From Alphaproteobacteria bacterium LSUCC0719 (lineage in GTDB: Bacteria > Pseudomonadota > Alphaproteobacteria > Puniceispirillales > Puniceispirillaceae), in contig JBFPJN010000001.1 in NCBI GenBank assembly GCA_040839025.1, positions 434,001 to 498,000 of the forward strand: a stretch of 64,000 nucleotides of DNA, given 5' to 3'. This document shows, piece after piece, positions 9,474 through 21,103 of the stretch. Each line of letters opens with the position of its first letter. The first letter of the stretch is position 1. The position numbers were made by a program, and so were the translations under genes. A model generated the notes under the pieces. The model saw nothing but the letters and a program-made list of their open reading frames with translations, was not told the DNA's origin and did not search any database.

Positions 9474-11336
9474 CTACTGACTGCCAATCAACAGCTGCTG
9501 GACACCGCCAAGGCGGATCTGCAGGTCATGTGTTTGTGAAAGGTCGCGTGACAATGTGGCCAGAATATCCTGCTGGATGGCCCTGTTGGTGAAGCTGTCG
9601 AGAAGCTGTGCCGTTTCGGTCAATTCCGTGTCCTCTGCGGCTGTCACGGTTTCCGTGCGCACGACGATGGCTTCGGTTCCGGTCTCGACAACCCGACTTT
9701 CGCCGATCTTCTGGCCGAACGCCGCGGTGGCGATCAGACGTGCAGCTTCATGGTCAAGGCCGGTTCCGGTGCGCCTGAAGGCCGTTGTTTCATCTGCCCC
9801 GTCAAAGGCGGATGCATCCGTACTCAATTCAGTGGCCTTTTCACGCGCTGCCTTGATGGCTTCGGTAACTTTCCAGTCTGCGATCGCACGGTTCCGTACT
9901 TCTGTCAGCTCGCGACCACGCGGGTCTGTTTCTTCTGTTACCTCGACAACGAAAAACATGTCGTTGGCGCCTTCCTGTATGACGCTCAGATCGTCAATGT
10001 CACTCGACCAGATTGTGTCGAGGACAAGACTGTCCTGTGCCAGTTCTGCGCCGTCCCCGCTGTAAGGCTGGCCATCAATGTCATTGCCGCGACGGTCGAT
10101 GTTCTGAAGCGTCACGATTGTGCCACCGACCTCTGCAATCGCTTCGGCAATGGTCGCGCCTGATGCCAGAACGTCTTCCAGAATGTTGGCCTTTTCAAAG
10201 ATCATGTCTCTGGCTGCTTCGGCCTGCAGGGTTGTGCGGATCGTATCACTGACGCCGGCCAGGCTGATCTCGCCGCCTGCGACCACCTCGTCGACGGCGA
10301 TCAGATGAACACCGAAGGCGGACTCAACGGGGCCGGTCACATCGCCTTGCGATGCCGCAAAAGCGGCTTCGGCGATGGCTTCATCAAGATCGTTTCTGGA
10401 TACCATGCCAAGCTCTGTATCCGCGGCGGTCCAACCCAGCACGTCATTTGCAACAGCGGCAAAATCCTCGCCGCTGGTCAGCCTTGAATAGGTGGCTTCG
10501 GCAGATGCCTTGTCATCAAACACCATCTGGCGAAGACGCCGTGTTTCAGGCGTGGTGAATTCATCAATCCGATCACGGTAGGCCGTTTCAACCGCTGCAT
10601 CGCTGATTTCGATTTCGGCGGCAAACATTTCTGGGTCTATGGCGCCAACACGTGCCGAGCGAAGGGCAGGCGCGTCATAGCGACTTTTCACATCGGTAAA
10701 CCAGCTTGCCAGCGTGCTGTCGTCGGGGTCGGCAATGGCTGTGGCGTCAACCGGGATGCTGACCAGGCGGGCGGTGCGGCGTTCAAGTTCATACGCTGTC
10801 ACAATCCGCGCGACGGCATCGGGCTGGCCGGCACCGGTTGCGATGGCGTCGACAATCTGGATGCGACGCAGTGCGGTTTCGACTTCCTGAAGATATTCCT
10901 CTTCGCTCAGCCCGGCATTGGCAAGCGTGCTGACAAACCGCGATTGCGAGAAATCGCCCGTCTCGTCACGGAATGAGGGTTCGTTCGCCACCGCATCGCG
11001 CTGCATGTCACGGGTGACGGCAAGACCAAGCCTGTCGGCCTCGGCACTGAACACGACATCACGCGCCAACGCGCCCGCCAGTTCCGAGAGCAAACCGGCC
11101 TGAATGGCCTCGCCCATAGTCGCGTTGGGCAGATAGTTGCGGCGCGCGCGGTCGAATTTCATCGCCACTTCACGCGGGGACATGCTCTGGCTGCCGGCAC
11201 TGATCGCCTTGTCGCTGCCGCCAATCAGTCCGGTGGTCATGTCACCGACACCCCACAGCGCAAATCCGGCTGCCAGAAAGACCAGGAAAATCTTCATAAT
11301 GGGCGACTTGGCACCGCCGCGTAATGCCTGAAGCAT
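9474..11336 (-). CDS. ppiD: Peptidyl-prolyl cis-trans isomerase, PpiD/SurA N-domain type
   Basis: Inner-membrane-anchored periplasmic folding factor, 620 aa. One N-terminal membrane span ('IMKIFLVFLAAGFALWGVGDM', about 13-33) is preceded by the typical MLQALRGGAKS start. A SurA-like chaperone region follows ('FSAEADRLGLAVT... FRDETGDFSQSRF'). The central parvulin domain (about 240-350) contains 'ETRRLRQMVFDDKASAEATYSRLTSGEDFAAVANDVLGWTA'-like features and 'DVTGPVESAFGVHLIAVDEV'. It assists outer-membrane and periplasmic protein folding. Co-oriented with trpE 2 bp downstream and divergent from tpiA. Confidence 0.92.
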   Translation of the reverse strand: MLQALRGGAKSPIMKIFLVFLAAGFALWGVGDMTTGLIGGSDKAISAGSQSMSPREVAMKFDRARRNYLPNATMGEAIQAGLLSELAGALARDVVFSAEADRLGLAVTRDMQRDAVANEPSFRDETGDFSQSRFVSTLANAGLSEEEYLQEVETALRRIQIVDAIATGAGQPDAVARIVTAYELERRTARLVSIPVDATAIADPDDSTLASWFTDVKSRYDAPALRSARVGAIDPEMFAAEIEISDAAVETAYRDRIDEFTTPETRRLRQMVFDDKASAEATYSRLTSGEDFAAVANDVLGWTAADTELGMVSRNDLDEAIAEAAFAASQGDVTGPVESAFGVHLIAVDEVVAGGEISLAGVSDTIRTTLQAEAARDMIFEKANILEDVLASGATIAEAIAEVGGTIVTLQNIDRRGNDIDGQPYSGDGAELAQDSLVLDTIWSSDIDDLSVIQEGANDMFFVVEVTEETDPRGRELTEVRNRAIADWKVTEAIKAAREKATELSTDASAFDGADETTAFRRTGTGLDHEAARLIATAAFGQKIGESRVVETGTEAIVVRTETVTAAEDTELTETAQLLDSFTNRAIQQDILATLSRDLSQTHDLQIRLGGVQQLLIGSQ

Positions 11337-11457
11337 AAGTTATCTCTGCGTTTGTTGTTTTGGCGTCATATGTTCCGATAGACTCCCCACCCGCGTGATG
11401 GGCCGATCGGGAACATCATCACGGCGTAGTTGTAGACTTTCAGCCAAGGCGGGGCAA

Positions 11458-11487
11458 TTGACAATTTCGTGCGCCGCGCTCGATTGT
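11458..11487 (+). promoter_or_regulatory. Possible sigma70-type promoter for tpiA
   Basis: In the 285-bp divergent gap between ppiD and tpiA a consensus -35 box TTGACA stands at 11458-11463 and a weak -10-like GATTGT at 11482-11487 (18-bp spacer). The transcript would start about 125 nt before tpiA. The rest of the gap shows no gene. Prediction by eye only. Confidence 0.3.
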
Positions 11488-11621
11488 CTCACCTTCAGGT
11501 GGTGGCAGGCATTGCCATTCCTGCCGAGGATTATGTAGGGTGCGCGCAGGGTGTTTGTCTGCCGGGGTGGCGGCGACATGCCTGGCCGGTTTCCGGCTGG
11601 TTTGGGGGAGGTAAGGTTGAC

Positions 11622-12365
11622 ATGATCATCGCAGCAAACTGGAAAATGAATCCGCCGCTGGCCGATGCCGCGGCGCTTGTCGCTGCCTATGCGGGGGAAA
11701 CGTTTGAGGGTGTCTCGCGTATTCTGTTTCCGCCTGCGCCCTATCTCGTGCAGATGGGGGTCAGGCTTGAGGGCACGGATATCCTCGTCGGTGGGCAGGA
11801 TTGCCACCAGAATGAATCGGGTGCGCACACCGGTGACGTCGCTGCCGGCATGCTTGCCGACTGTGGTGCGTCGGTGGTGCTTCTCGGCCATTCGGAGCGC
11901 CGCGCCGACCACGCAGAAACTGATGCGCTTGTCGCCGCCAAGGCACGGTCGGCGCTCTCCAGCGGGCTCGATGTGATGATCTGTGTCGGGGAAACTCTTG
12001 ATCAGCGCGAGTCCGGCACGGCTGAGGCTGTTGTTGCCTCACAGCTTGCAGGCTCGGTTCCTTCCGACATCGACCCATTGCGGCTGATGATTGCCTATGA
12101 ACCTGTTTGGGCGATCGGCACAGGCAAGGTCGCAGGCGTTGATGAAATAGCGGCGATGCATGCCTCCATTCAGCATTGGCTCGACGGATGCGGGCTTGCC
12201 GGCGTGCCGATACTGTATGGCGGATCGGTCAAGCCTGATAATGCCGAGGCGATTTTCGCGGTTGCTGATGTTGGCGGTGCGCTGGTTGGCGGCGCCAGCC
12301 TGAAAGCCACGGATTTCAGCGGTATCTGCAGTGCTGGCGCACGTGAAGCCGCCCGCCGATCGTGA
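11622..12365 (+). CDS. tpiA: Triosephosphate isomerase
   Basis: Interconverts dihydroxyacetone phosphate and glyceraldehyde 3-phosphate, 247 aa. The family start 'MIIAANWKMN' supplies the catalytic Lys8; the catalytic His is in 'VVLLGHSERR' and the catalytic Glu in 'MIAYEPVWAIGTGK'; the phosphate-binding loop is 'ILYGGSVKPDNA' near residue 205. The frame is open 51 codons further upstream, but that extension has no family similarity, and GGGGGAGGTAAGG lies directly before ATG 11622. First of a plus-strand run tpiA-secG-pyrG-kdsA-eno. Confidence 0.97.
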   Translation: MIIAANWKMNPPLADAAALVAAYAGETFEGVSRILFPPAPYLVQMGVRLEGTDILVGGQDCHQNESGAHTGDVAAGMLADCGASVVLLGHSERRADHAETDALVAAKARSALSSGLDVMICVGETLDQRESGTAEAVVASQLAGSVPSDIDPLRLMIAYEPVWAIGTGKVAGVDEIAAMHASIQHWLDGCGLAGVPILYGGSVKPDNAEAIFAVADVGGALVGGASLKATDFSGICSAGAREAARRS

Positions 12366-12452
12366 TTGTCGTAAATTCCTTGAAATAACAGGCAGCAGCC
12401 AATATAACATCGCGATCCTATGCACCGCTGATCTTGGCAAGGCTTATCTGGC

Positions 12453-12767
12453 ATGCAAACGCTCATTCTGACGATCCATATCCTGATTGCGCTGGCGCTG
12501 ATCGGCGCCGTTCTCCTGCAGCGGTCCGAAGGCGGCGGGCTTGGCATCGGCGGTGGCGGCGGTGCCAGTGGCGGTTTCATGACCGCGCGTGGCACGGCCA
12601 ATCTGATGACGCGCGTCACGGCGATCCTGGCTGCCTGTTTTTTTGCGACGTCACTGATTCTTGCAATCATGGCCGGCACCCAGCGGGAAGCCGTTTCCAT
12701 TGTGGATGAAGTGATCAACGAAACGCCGAAACCAGCTTCTGGCCCTGTCGTTCCGACGACGGAATAG
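12453..12767 (+). CDS. secG: Protein translocase subunit SecG
   Basis: Small subunit of the SecYEG translocon, 104 aa. It has two membrane spans (about 4-22 and 52-73) separated by a glycine-rich stretch ('SEGGGLGIGGGGGASGGFMTARGTANLMTRVTAILA') that is the hallmark of SecG ('LLQRSEGGGLG'). The C-terminal tail is Pro-rich and acidic, common in alphaproteobacteria. It lies 87 bp after tpiA, a conserved neighbourhood in this class, and is followed by pyrG. Confidence 0.95.
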   Translation: MQTLILTIHILIALALIGAVLLQRSEGGGLGIGGGGGASGGFMTARGTANLMTRVTAILAACFFATSLILAIMAGTQREAVSIVDEVINETPKPASGPVVPTTE

Positions 12768-12826
12768 ACGCTTTCACCGGTTGCCGGTTTGTCAAGCCGC
12801 AAAAGCTGAATAAAACCCCCAGATGA

Positions 12827-14506
<1,680 letters not shown>

Positions 14507-14543
14507 CATCATGGCGGCAACGCCATCATCAGGAGTAAGTGAC

Positions 14544-15362
14544 ATGGCCAGCTTTCACATCGCCGATGTGCCCTGTGGTGGTGACAGTCCGCTGTTGCTG
14601 ATCGCCGGGCCGTGTCAGGTCGAGGGGCTGGATCATGCGCTGATGTGTGCCGAAGCACTTGCCGGCATGGCGGCCCGCGCCGACATGGGGTTTGTCTATA
14701 AATCTTCCTATGACAAGGCGAATCGCACGTCGGCCGGGGCGGCGCGTGGTGTCGGCATGGATGAGGGGCTGCGGATCTTTCAGCAGGTCAAGGATGCCGT
14801 TGGCTGTCCTGTGTTGACCGATGTCCATCTTCCCGATCAGTGCGCGCCGGTTGCCGAGGTGGTGGATATCCTGCAGATACCGGCTTTTCTGTGTCGCCAG
14901 ACCGATCTTGTCGTTGCGGCTGCAAAAACCGGTGCTGTGGTGAACGTCAAGAAGGGGCAGTTCCTGGCGCCGTGGGATATGAAACATGTTGCTACCAAGG
15001 TTGTCGGTGCCGGCAATAGCCGGGTGATGCTGACAGAACGCGGCACCTCATTCGGGTATAATACGCTGGTGTCCGACATGCGGGCGCTGCCGCAGATGGC
15101 TGATCTGGGCCATCCGGTGATTTTCGATGCCACCCATTCGGTTCAGCAGCCTGGCGGGTTGGGTGGCAGTTCCGGTGGTCAGCGGGAATTCGTGCCAGTG
15201 CTGGCGCGCGCTGCCGTGGCCGTAGGCGTTGACGGTCTGTTCATGGAAAGTCATCAGGATCCCGACAATGCGCCGTCCGACGGGCCGAACATGGTGCCGC
15301 TTGATGGGATGCCGGCCGTTCTTGATGTTCTGCGTCGCATCGACGATGCGCGGCGAGGATAA
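14544..15362 (+). CDS. kdsA: 3-deoxy-8-phosphooctulonate synthase (KDO-8-P synthase)
   Basis: Condenses phosphoenolpyruvate and arabinose 5-phosphate into KDO-8-phosphate for the lipopolysaccharide core, 272 aa. Family motifs: '[22 protein letters not shown]', '[30 protein letters not shown]', '[10 protein letters not shown]', '[12 protein letters not shown]', '[14 protein letters not shown]', '[23 protein letters not shown]', '[11 protein letters not shown]'. The Asn in KANR is the marker of metal-independent KdsA. ATG 14544 has AGGAG at 8-nt spacing; an 11-codon upstream extension is ignored. It lies 37 bp after pyrG. Confidence 0.97.
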   Translation: MASFHIADVPCGGDSPLLLIAGPCQVEGLDHALMCAEALAGMAARADMGFVYKSSYDKANRTSAGAARGVGMDEGLRIFQQVKDAVGCPVLTDVHLPDQCAPVAEVVDILQIPAFLCRQTDLVVAAAKTGAVVNVKKGQFLAPWDMKHVATKVVGAGNSRVMLTERGTSFGYNTLVSDMRALPQMADLGHPVIFDATHSVQQPGGLGGSSGGQREFVPVLARAAVAVGVDGLFMESHQDPDNAPSDGPNMVPLDGMPAVLDVLRRIDDARRG

Positions 15363-15387
15363 CGGCCAGCCCAAAATTGCATTTTGA

Positions 15388-16734
<1,347 letters not shown>

Positions 16735-16754
16735 ATATATCATCAAACTTCATG

Positions 16755-16776
16755 GAATCCGGCGATTCGCTTTTTT
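16755..16776 (+). terminator. Possible rho-independent terminator after eno
   Basis: A short stem GAATC-CGGC-GATTC (16755-16768) is followed by GC and six Ts (16771-16776), 20 bp after the eno stop. The 5-bp stem is weak. The second half can alternatively pair with GCGAATCG downstream (8-bp stem, 15-nt loop). Confidence 0.4.
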
Positions 16777-16851
16777 CTTGACGCGGCGAATCGGCTTTGA
16801 TTCACTGACCCCTGAGATTTGGTCCGTCCACGCAGGTGAAAAGGGGCGAAT

Positions 16852-17196
16852 ATGTACGCAGCACGCCGACGCTTTATGGTCATGATCAGCAGCTCTTTGT
16901 TGCTGTCATCTGTGGTCGTGTTTTTCGGATTTCATATTCTGGCCGGTGATCGCGGCATCCTTGCCCGTCCTGAACTTGACCGCAGGATCATGCTCGCTGA
17001 AGAGAAGCTGGCGCTTCTTCACAAACACCATGATTTTCTGTCTCATCGGATCCATCTGCTTCAGGCCGACTCGCTTGATGCCGACATGCTGGCGGAAACG
17101 GCACGTGCCGAACTTGGCCTTTATTCGCCGAATGATGTCATAATTTCAATTGATCTGTCGAAATTGAAATTTTCCGACACAATGCGGAATAATTAA
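16852..17196 (+). CDS. ftsB: FtsB/DivIC-family septum formation initiator
   Basis: Small bitopic divisome protein, 114 aa. A short basic cytoplasmic N-terminus is followed by one membrane span (about 9-31, 'MVMISSSLLLSSVVVFFGFHIL'), a coiled coil ('LDRRIMLAEEKLALLHKHHDFLSHRIHLLQADSLDADMLAETARAELGLYSPNDVII'), and the ARAELGLxxPxxxV signature of FtsB/DivIC. In FtsB it links FtsL and FtsQ at the septum. The position directly after eno and before pdhA is conserved in alphaproteobacteria and supports the call. AAGGGG lies just upstream of the ATG. Confidence 0.88.
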   Translation: MYAARRRFMVMISSSLLLSSVVVFFGFHILAGDRGILARPELDRRIMLAEEKLALLHKHHDFLSHRIHLLQADSLDADMLAETARAELGLYSPNDVIISIDLSKLKFSDTMRNN

Positions 17197-17360
17197 GTAA
17201 ACTGACATTCGGTTTATTTATAAAATACATAATAAAAACAATTAAATAAAATTATTGATAAATTCGCTTTTTCAGTAAATTCTCAGCCTGTTGATCGAAA
17301 TATGTTTCGGTCCAAACGACGTCATGCGTCATGTGTTTCTACAGGCTGGGGGGAAATCTG
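17197..17360 (+). promoter_or_regulatory. AT-rich promoter region of the pyruvate dehydrogenase operon
   Basis: The 164-bp gap before pdhA contains a run of almost pure A/T (about 17210-17265) in an otherwise GC-rich region, then more mixed sequence. A TTGATA near 17254 could be a -35, but its 17-bp-spaced -10 is poor. This looks like an UP-element or bend-rich promoter; no gene is present. Confidence 0.45.
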
Positions 17361-18434
17361 ATGGCCGAAACGGCAAAGGTTCAACGCAAGCGCAAGCCGG
17401 GGCGTCCGCCAAAGGCTGCATCTCGTGCCACGGCCAAGAACGATCTGCCGGCGCGTGATGAACTCGTCGGTATGTATCGCGACATGTTGTTGATCCGCCG
17501 CTTTGAAGAAAAAGCCGGCCAGCTTTACGGCATGGGCCAGATAGGCGGTTTCTGTCATCTCTATATCGGTCAGGAAGCTGTGGTTGTCGGGTTGCAGTCG
17601 GTCAGCAAGCCGGGTGATACCGTGGTCACATCCTATCGCGACCACGGCCATATGCTGGCATGCGGTATGGATGCCGACGGCGTGATGGCCGAACTGACCG
17701 GGCGCGAGGGTGGTTATTCACGCGGCAAGGGCGGTTCCATGCATATGTTCAGCCGCGAAAAGAATTTCTTTGGCGGCCACGGCATTGTTGGCGCGCAGGT
17801 GCCGATTGGGTGCGGACTTGCCTTTTCCCACAAATACCGGGACGAAGCGAATGTGTGTCTGACCTATCTTGGCGACGGTGCCGTCAACCAGGGTCAGGTC
17901 TATGAAAGTTTCAACATGGCGGCACTTTGGGATCTGCCGGTTCTGTTCGTCATCGAGAACAACCAATATGGAATGGGTACCGCGGTGACCCGCGCCGCAG
18001 CCGGACGTTCGCTGGCTGATCGCGGGGCCGCCTATGGCATCCCGGGCACGCAGGTTGATGGCATGGATGTTCTGGCTGTAAGGGCTGCCGGTGCCGAGGC
18101 GCTGGAACATTGCCGGTCCGGCAAGGGGCCATATGTTCTGGAAATGAAAACCTATCGCTATCGCGGCCATTCCATGTCCGATCCGGCGAAATACCGGACC
18201 CGTGAGGAGGTTGACGCGATGCGCAAGCAGCATGATCCGATTGACCAACTGCGCGAGGTTCTTGGCAAACAGAATGTGACAGAGGACGAGCTGAAATCCA
18301 TCGATTCCGACGTCAAGGCGATTGTGCTTCGTGCGACCGAATTCGCGCAGACCAGCCCCGAGCCTGATCCGTCTGAACTCTTTACAGACATTCTGCTTCC
18401 GGCCGGTGGCCATAGCAGCCAGATGGAGGTCTGA
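17361..18434 (+). CDS. pdhA: Pyruvate dehydrogenase E1 component, alpha subunit
   Basis: ThDP-binding alpha subunit of the E1 decarboxylase, 357 aa. A basic N-terminal tail (RKRKPGRPPKAASRATAK) precedes the catalytic fold 'ELVGMYRDMLLIRRFEEKAGQLYGMGQIGGFCHLYIGQEAVVVG'. The ThDP motif is 'YLGDGAVNQGQVYESFNMAALWDLPVLFVIENN' (GDG...NN), and the phosphorylation-loop-like region 'TYRYRGHSMSDPAKYR' is present. Start set at MAETAK (17361), preceded by GGGGGGAAA; the frame extends 10 codons further. First gene of pdhA-pdhB-pdhC-lpd-lipA. Confidence 0.97.
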   Translation: MAETAKVQRKRKPGRPPKAASRATAKNDLPARDELVGMYRDMLLIRRFEEKAGQLYGMGQIGGFCHLYIGQEAVVVGLQSVSKPGDTVVTSYRDHGHMLACGMDADGVMAELTGREGGYSRGKGGSMHMFSREKNFFGGHGIVGAQVPIGCGLAFSHKYRDEANVCLTYLGDGAVNQGQVYESFNMAALWDLPVLFVIENNQYGMGTAVTRAAAGRSLADRGAAYGIPGTQVDGMDVLAVRAAGAEALEHCRSGKGPYVLEMKTYRYRGHSMSDPAKYRTREEVDAMRKQHDPIDQLREVLGKQNVTEDELKSIDSDVKAIVLRATEFAQTSPEPDPSELFTDILLPAGGHSSQMEV

Positions 18435-18437
18435 TCC

Positions 18438-19823
18438 ATGGCAATCGAGATCTTGATGCCGGCCCTGTCGCCGACGATGGAAGAGGGAACGCTTGCCAAA
18501 TGGCTTGTCGAGGAAGGCGCGTCCGTTCGCAGCGGCGATGTGATTGCCGAAATCGAAACCGACAAGGCGACGATGGAGGTCGAGGCGCTTGATGACGGAA
18601 CCATTGGCCGGATCCTTGTGCCGGCTGGCAGCGAGGGTGTGAAAGTCAATGCGCCAATCGCGATGCTGCTTGAAGAAGGTGACAGTGCCGACGCCATGCC
18701 AACGGCGGCGCCAGCGGTTGATGCCACACCGTCTGCTGCACCGCTGTCGGCTCCTGCTGCGGTTCCGACCCCGGCACCTGTGGTGGTCGCTGCCGACAGC
18801 GTGGCGGCGGAGCCTGTGGCGGCTGGTGATACTGCCGCGCTGACGGTTCGCGAAGCACTTCGTGACGCCATGGCCGAGGAAATGCGGTCTGATGATCGTG
18901 TATTTGTAATGGGCGAGGAAGTTGCCGAATATCAGGGGGCGTATAAGGTCACGCAGGGGTTGCTGGCGGAATTCGGCCCGAAGCGGGTTATCGACACACC
19001 AATCACTGAACAGGGTTTTGCCGGACTCGGCGTCGGTGCGGCCTTTGGCGACCTGCGGCCGGTCATTGAATTCATGACCTTCAATTTTGCCATGCAGGCA
19101 ATCGACCAGATCATCAATTCGGCCGCAAAGACCCTCTACATGTCCGGTGGCCAGATGGGATGTCCGATCGTGTTCCGTGGGCCGAATGGCGCGGCCAGCC
19201 GGGTCGCCGCCCAGCATTCGCAATGCTATGCCAGCTGGTACGCGCATTGCCCCGGGCTGAAGGTGGTTGCGCCCTGGTCCGCGGCGGATGCCAAAGGTCT
19301 GCTGAAGGCCGCCATTCGGGATCCGAACCCGGTGATTTTTCTCGAGAACGAGGTGATGTACGGCCAGAGTTTCGATGTGCCGACGGATGATGACTGGGTG
19401 GTGCCGATCGGCCGGGCAAAGATCGTCCGCGAAGGCAGCGATGTCACCATCACCGCCTTTTCGATCATGGTTGGTCGCGCGCTTGAGGCAGCTGATCAGC
19501 TTGCCGCGCAGGGCATTTCAGCCGAGGTGATCGATCTTCGTACCATCCGTCCGCTTGATATCGAGACAATTGTTGCCTCGGTTCGCAAGACATCGCGTCT
19601 TGTTACCTGTGAAGAAGGTTTTCCGTTTGCCGGTCTTGGTTCCGAGATCGCCATGCAGGTCATGGAACAGGCCTTTGACTGGCTTGATGCGCCAATTGCA
19701 CGGGTTACCGGCAAGGATGTGCCCATGCCCTATGCCGCCAATCTCGAAAAACTGGCCCTTCCGCAAATCGAGGATATCACGTCGACGGTCATGGCCACCT
19801 GTGACGGGTTTCGGGGGGCGTAA
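18438..19823 (+). CDS. pdhB: Pyruvate dehydrogenase E1 component, beta subunit, with N-terminal lipoyl domain
   Basis: Beta subunit of E1, 461 aa. Residues 1-80 are a complete lipoyl domain with the modified lysine K43 in '[13 protein letters not shown]'. An Ala/Pro/Val-rich linker (about 80-135) joins it to the transketolase-like pyrimidine-binding domain ('[42 protein letters not shown]') and the transketolase C-terminal domain. The lipoyl fusion is an alphaproteobacterial trait. The first 45 codons are strikingly similar at DNA level to those of pdhC 1.4 kb downstream, showing domain duplication. GGAGG overlaps the pdhA stop, 8 nt from the ATG. Confidence 0.97.
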   Translation: MAIEILMPALSPTMEEGTLAKWLVEEGASVRSGDVIAEIETDKATMEVEALDDGTIGRILVPAGSEGVKVNAPIAMLLEEGDSADAMPTAAPAVDATPSAAPLSAPAAVPTPAPVVVAADSVAAEPVAAGDTAALTVREALRDAMAEEMRSDDRVFVMGEEVAEYQGAYKVTQGLLAEFGPKRVIDTPITEQGFAGLGVGAAFGDLRPVIEFMTFNFAMQAIDQIINSAAKTLYMSGGQMGCPIVFRGPNGAASRVAAQHSQCYASWYAHCPGLKVVAPWSAADAKGLLKAAIRDPNPVIFLENEVMYGQSFDVPTDDDWVVPIGRAKIVREGSDVTITAFSIMVGRALEAADQLAAQGISAEVIDLRTIRPLDIETIVASVRKTSRLVTCEEGFPFAGLGSEIAMQVMEQAFDWLDAPIARVTGKDVPMPYAANLEKLALPQIEDITSTVMATCDGFRGA

Positions 19824-19825
19824 AG

Positions 19826-21085
19826 ATGGCGATCGATATTCTGATGCCGGCGCTGTCGCCAACGATGGAGACCGGAACACTGGCGAAATGGACGGTTGCG
19901 GTTGGTGATACCGTGCGAAGCGGTGATGTGATTGCCGAAATCGAGACCGACAAGGCGACAATGGAAGTCGAGGCGGTGGATGATGGTGTGATGGCCAGCA
20001 TCCTTGTCGAGGCAGGTGCCGAAGGTGTGGCTGTTGGCACGCCGATAGGACGGCTTGCCGAAGATGGTGAGACAATTGACGATGTGGCTGCGGCGCCATC
20101 ATCTGTGCCAGCGCCTGCTGTGGCGGTTGAACCTTCACCGCCGCAACAACCCGCACCCGATCAGCCAGCACCGCAACAGGCAGCACCGCAACAACCCGCA
20201 ATGGCCACGCCGAAAACAGATCGGATTTTTGCCAGTCCGCTGGCCCGCCGGATTGCGGCGGAACGCGGGGTTGATCTTGCGGCGTTGCGTGGCAGCGGCC
20301 CCTATGGCCGGATCCTGCGCCGTGATGTTGAATCCGCCGCTGTGTCTGGCGGTGCGCCGGCAGCCACGGTATCATCTGCGACCGGCCCGGCCATTCAGGG
20401 TGACAGCCGCATCGAGACCAATAGTCAGATGCGCAAGATTATCGCGGCACGATTGCAGGAATCAAAGGCCACCGCGCCGCATTTCTATCTGACGGTTGAT
20501 TGCGAAATAGATGCGCTTCTTGCGGCACGTCGGCAGATGAACGATCAGGCACCGGACGGTGTGAAAATCTCGGTCAACGATCTGATCATCCGCGCGGCTG
20601 CCATGGCCCTGATCAAGGTGCCGAAAGCCAATGCATCCTGGGAAGGCGATCATACAAGGCTGTTCACCCATGCTGATATCGCTATGGCGGTGGCGGTTGA
20701 CGGTGGCCTTGTAACACCGGTGATTTGGGCGGCCGAGCAGAAGGGGCTTGCCGAAATAGCCACGATCAGCCGCGATCTGGCAACACGGGCACGCGATGGC
20801 AAGCTGGCACCCGAGGAATTCAGCGGGGGCAGCTTCACCATCTCGAATCTTGGCATGTATGGCGTTCGCGAGTTCGCGGCTGTCATCAACCCGCCACAGG
20901 GTGCGATCCTTGCTGTCGGCGCAGGAGAGCAGAGACCGGTCGTCCATGACGGGCAGTTGGCTGTCGCCACTGTGATGACGGTCACATTGTCGGCTGATCA
21001 CCGGGTGGTCGACGGGGCCGTCGGTGCGGAATGGCTGCAGGCTTTCAAGGGCTATATCGAAGCCCCTGTCACTATGTTGCTCTAG
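19826..21085 (+). CDS. pdhC: Dihydrolipoamide acetyltransferase (pyruvate dehydrogenase E2)
   Basis: Core acetyltransferase of pyruvate dehydrogenase, 419 aa. Order: one lipoyl domain (1-80, lipoylated K43 in '[11 protein letters not shown]'); a Pro/Ala/Gln linker with repeated 'QQPAPDQ' and 'PQQAAPQ' units (about 95-128); a peripheral subunit-binding domain ('FASPLARRIAAERGVDLAALRGSGPYGRILRRDV', about 132-166); and the catalytic domain (about 195-419) with the active-site 'ADHRVVDGAVGAEWLQAFKGYIE' at the C-terminus. It accepts the acetyl group from E1 and passes it to CoA. It starts 2 bp after pdhB, so the two are translationally linked. Confidence 0.97.
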   Translation: MAIDILMPALSPTMETGTLAKWTVAVGDTVRSGDVIAEIETDKATMEVEAVDDGVMASILVEAGAEGVAVGTPIGRLAEDGETIDDVAAAPSSVPAPAVAVEPSPPQQPAPDQPAPQQAAPQQPAMATPKTDRIFASPLARRIAAERGVDLAALRGSGPYGRILRRDVESAAVSGGAPAATVSSATGPAIQGDSRIETNSQMRKIIAARLQESKATAPHFYLTVDCEIDALLAARRQMNDQAPDGVKISVNDLIIRAAAMALIKVPKANASWEGDHTRLFTHADIAMAVAVDGGLVTPVIWAAEQKGLAEIATISRDLATRARDGKLAPEEFSGGSFTISNLGMYGVREFAAVINPPQGAILAVGAGEQRPVVHDGQLAVATVMTVTLSADHRVVDGAVGAEWLQAFKGYIEAPVTMLL

Positions 21086-21103
21086 AGCGTCGGAGGTAAG
21101 ATC

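Noticed and set aside
11337-11621. tRNA gene in the tpiA upstream gap
   Set aside because: No T-loop GTTCRA motif or acceptor-stem pairing found on either strand.
17718-19247. Long minus-strand open frame (509 codons) opposite pdhA/pdhB
   Set aside because: Antisense shadow of GC-rich coding sequence; the translation is rich in His, Arg and Gly with no domain, and the plus-strand genes are certain.
18438-19960. Direct DNA repeat between the starts of pdhB and pdhC as a mobile or recombination element
   Set aside because: It is the homologous lipoyl-domain coding sequence present in both proteins, a known domain duplication.
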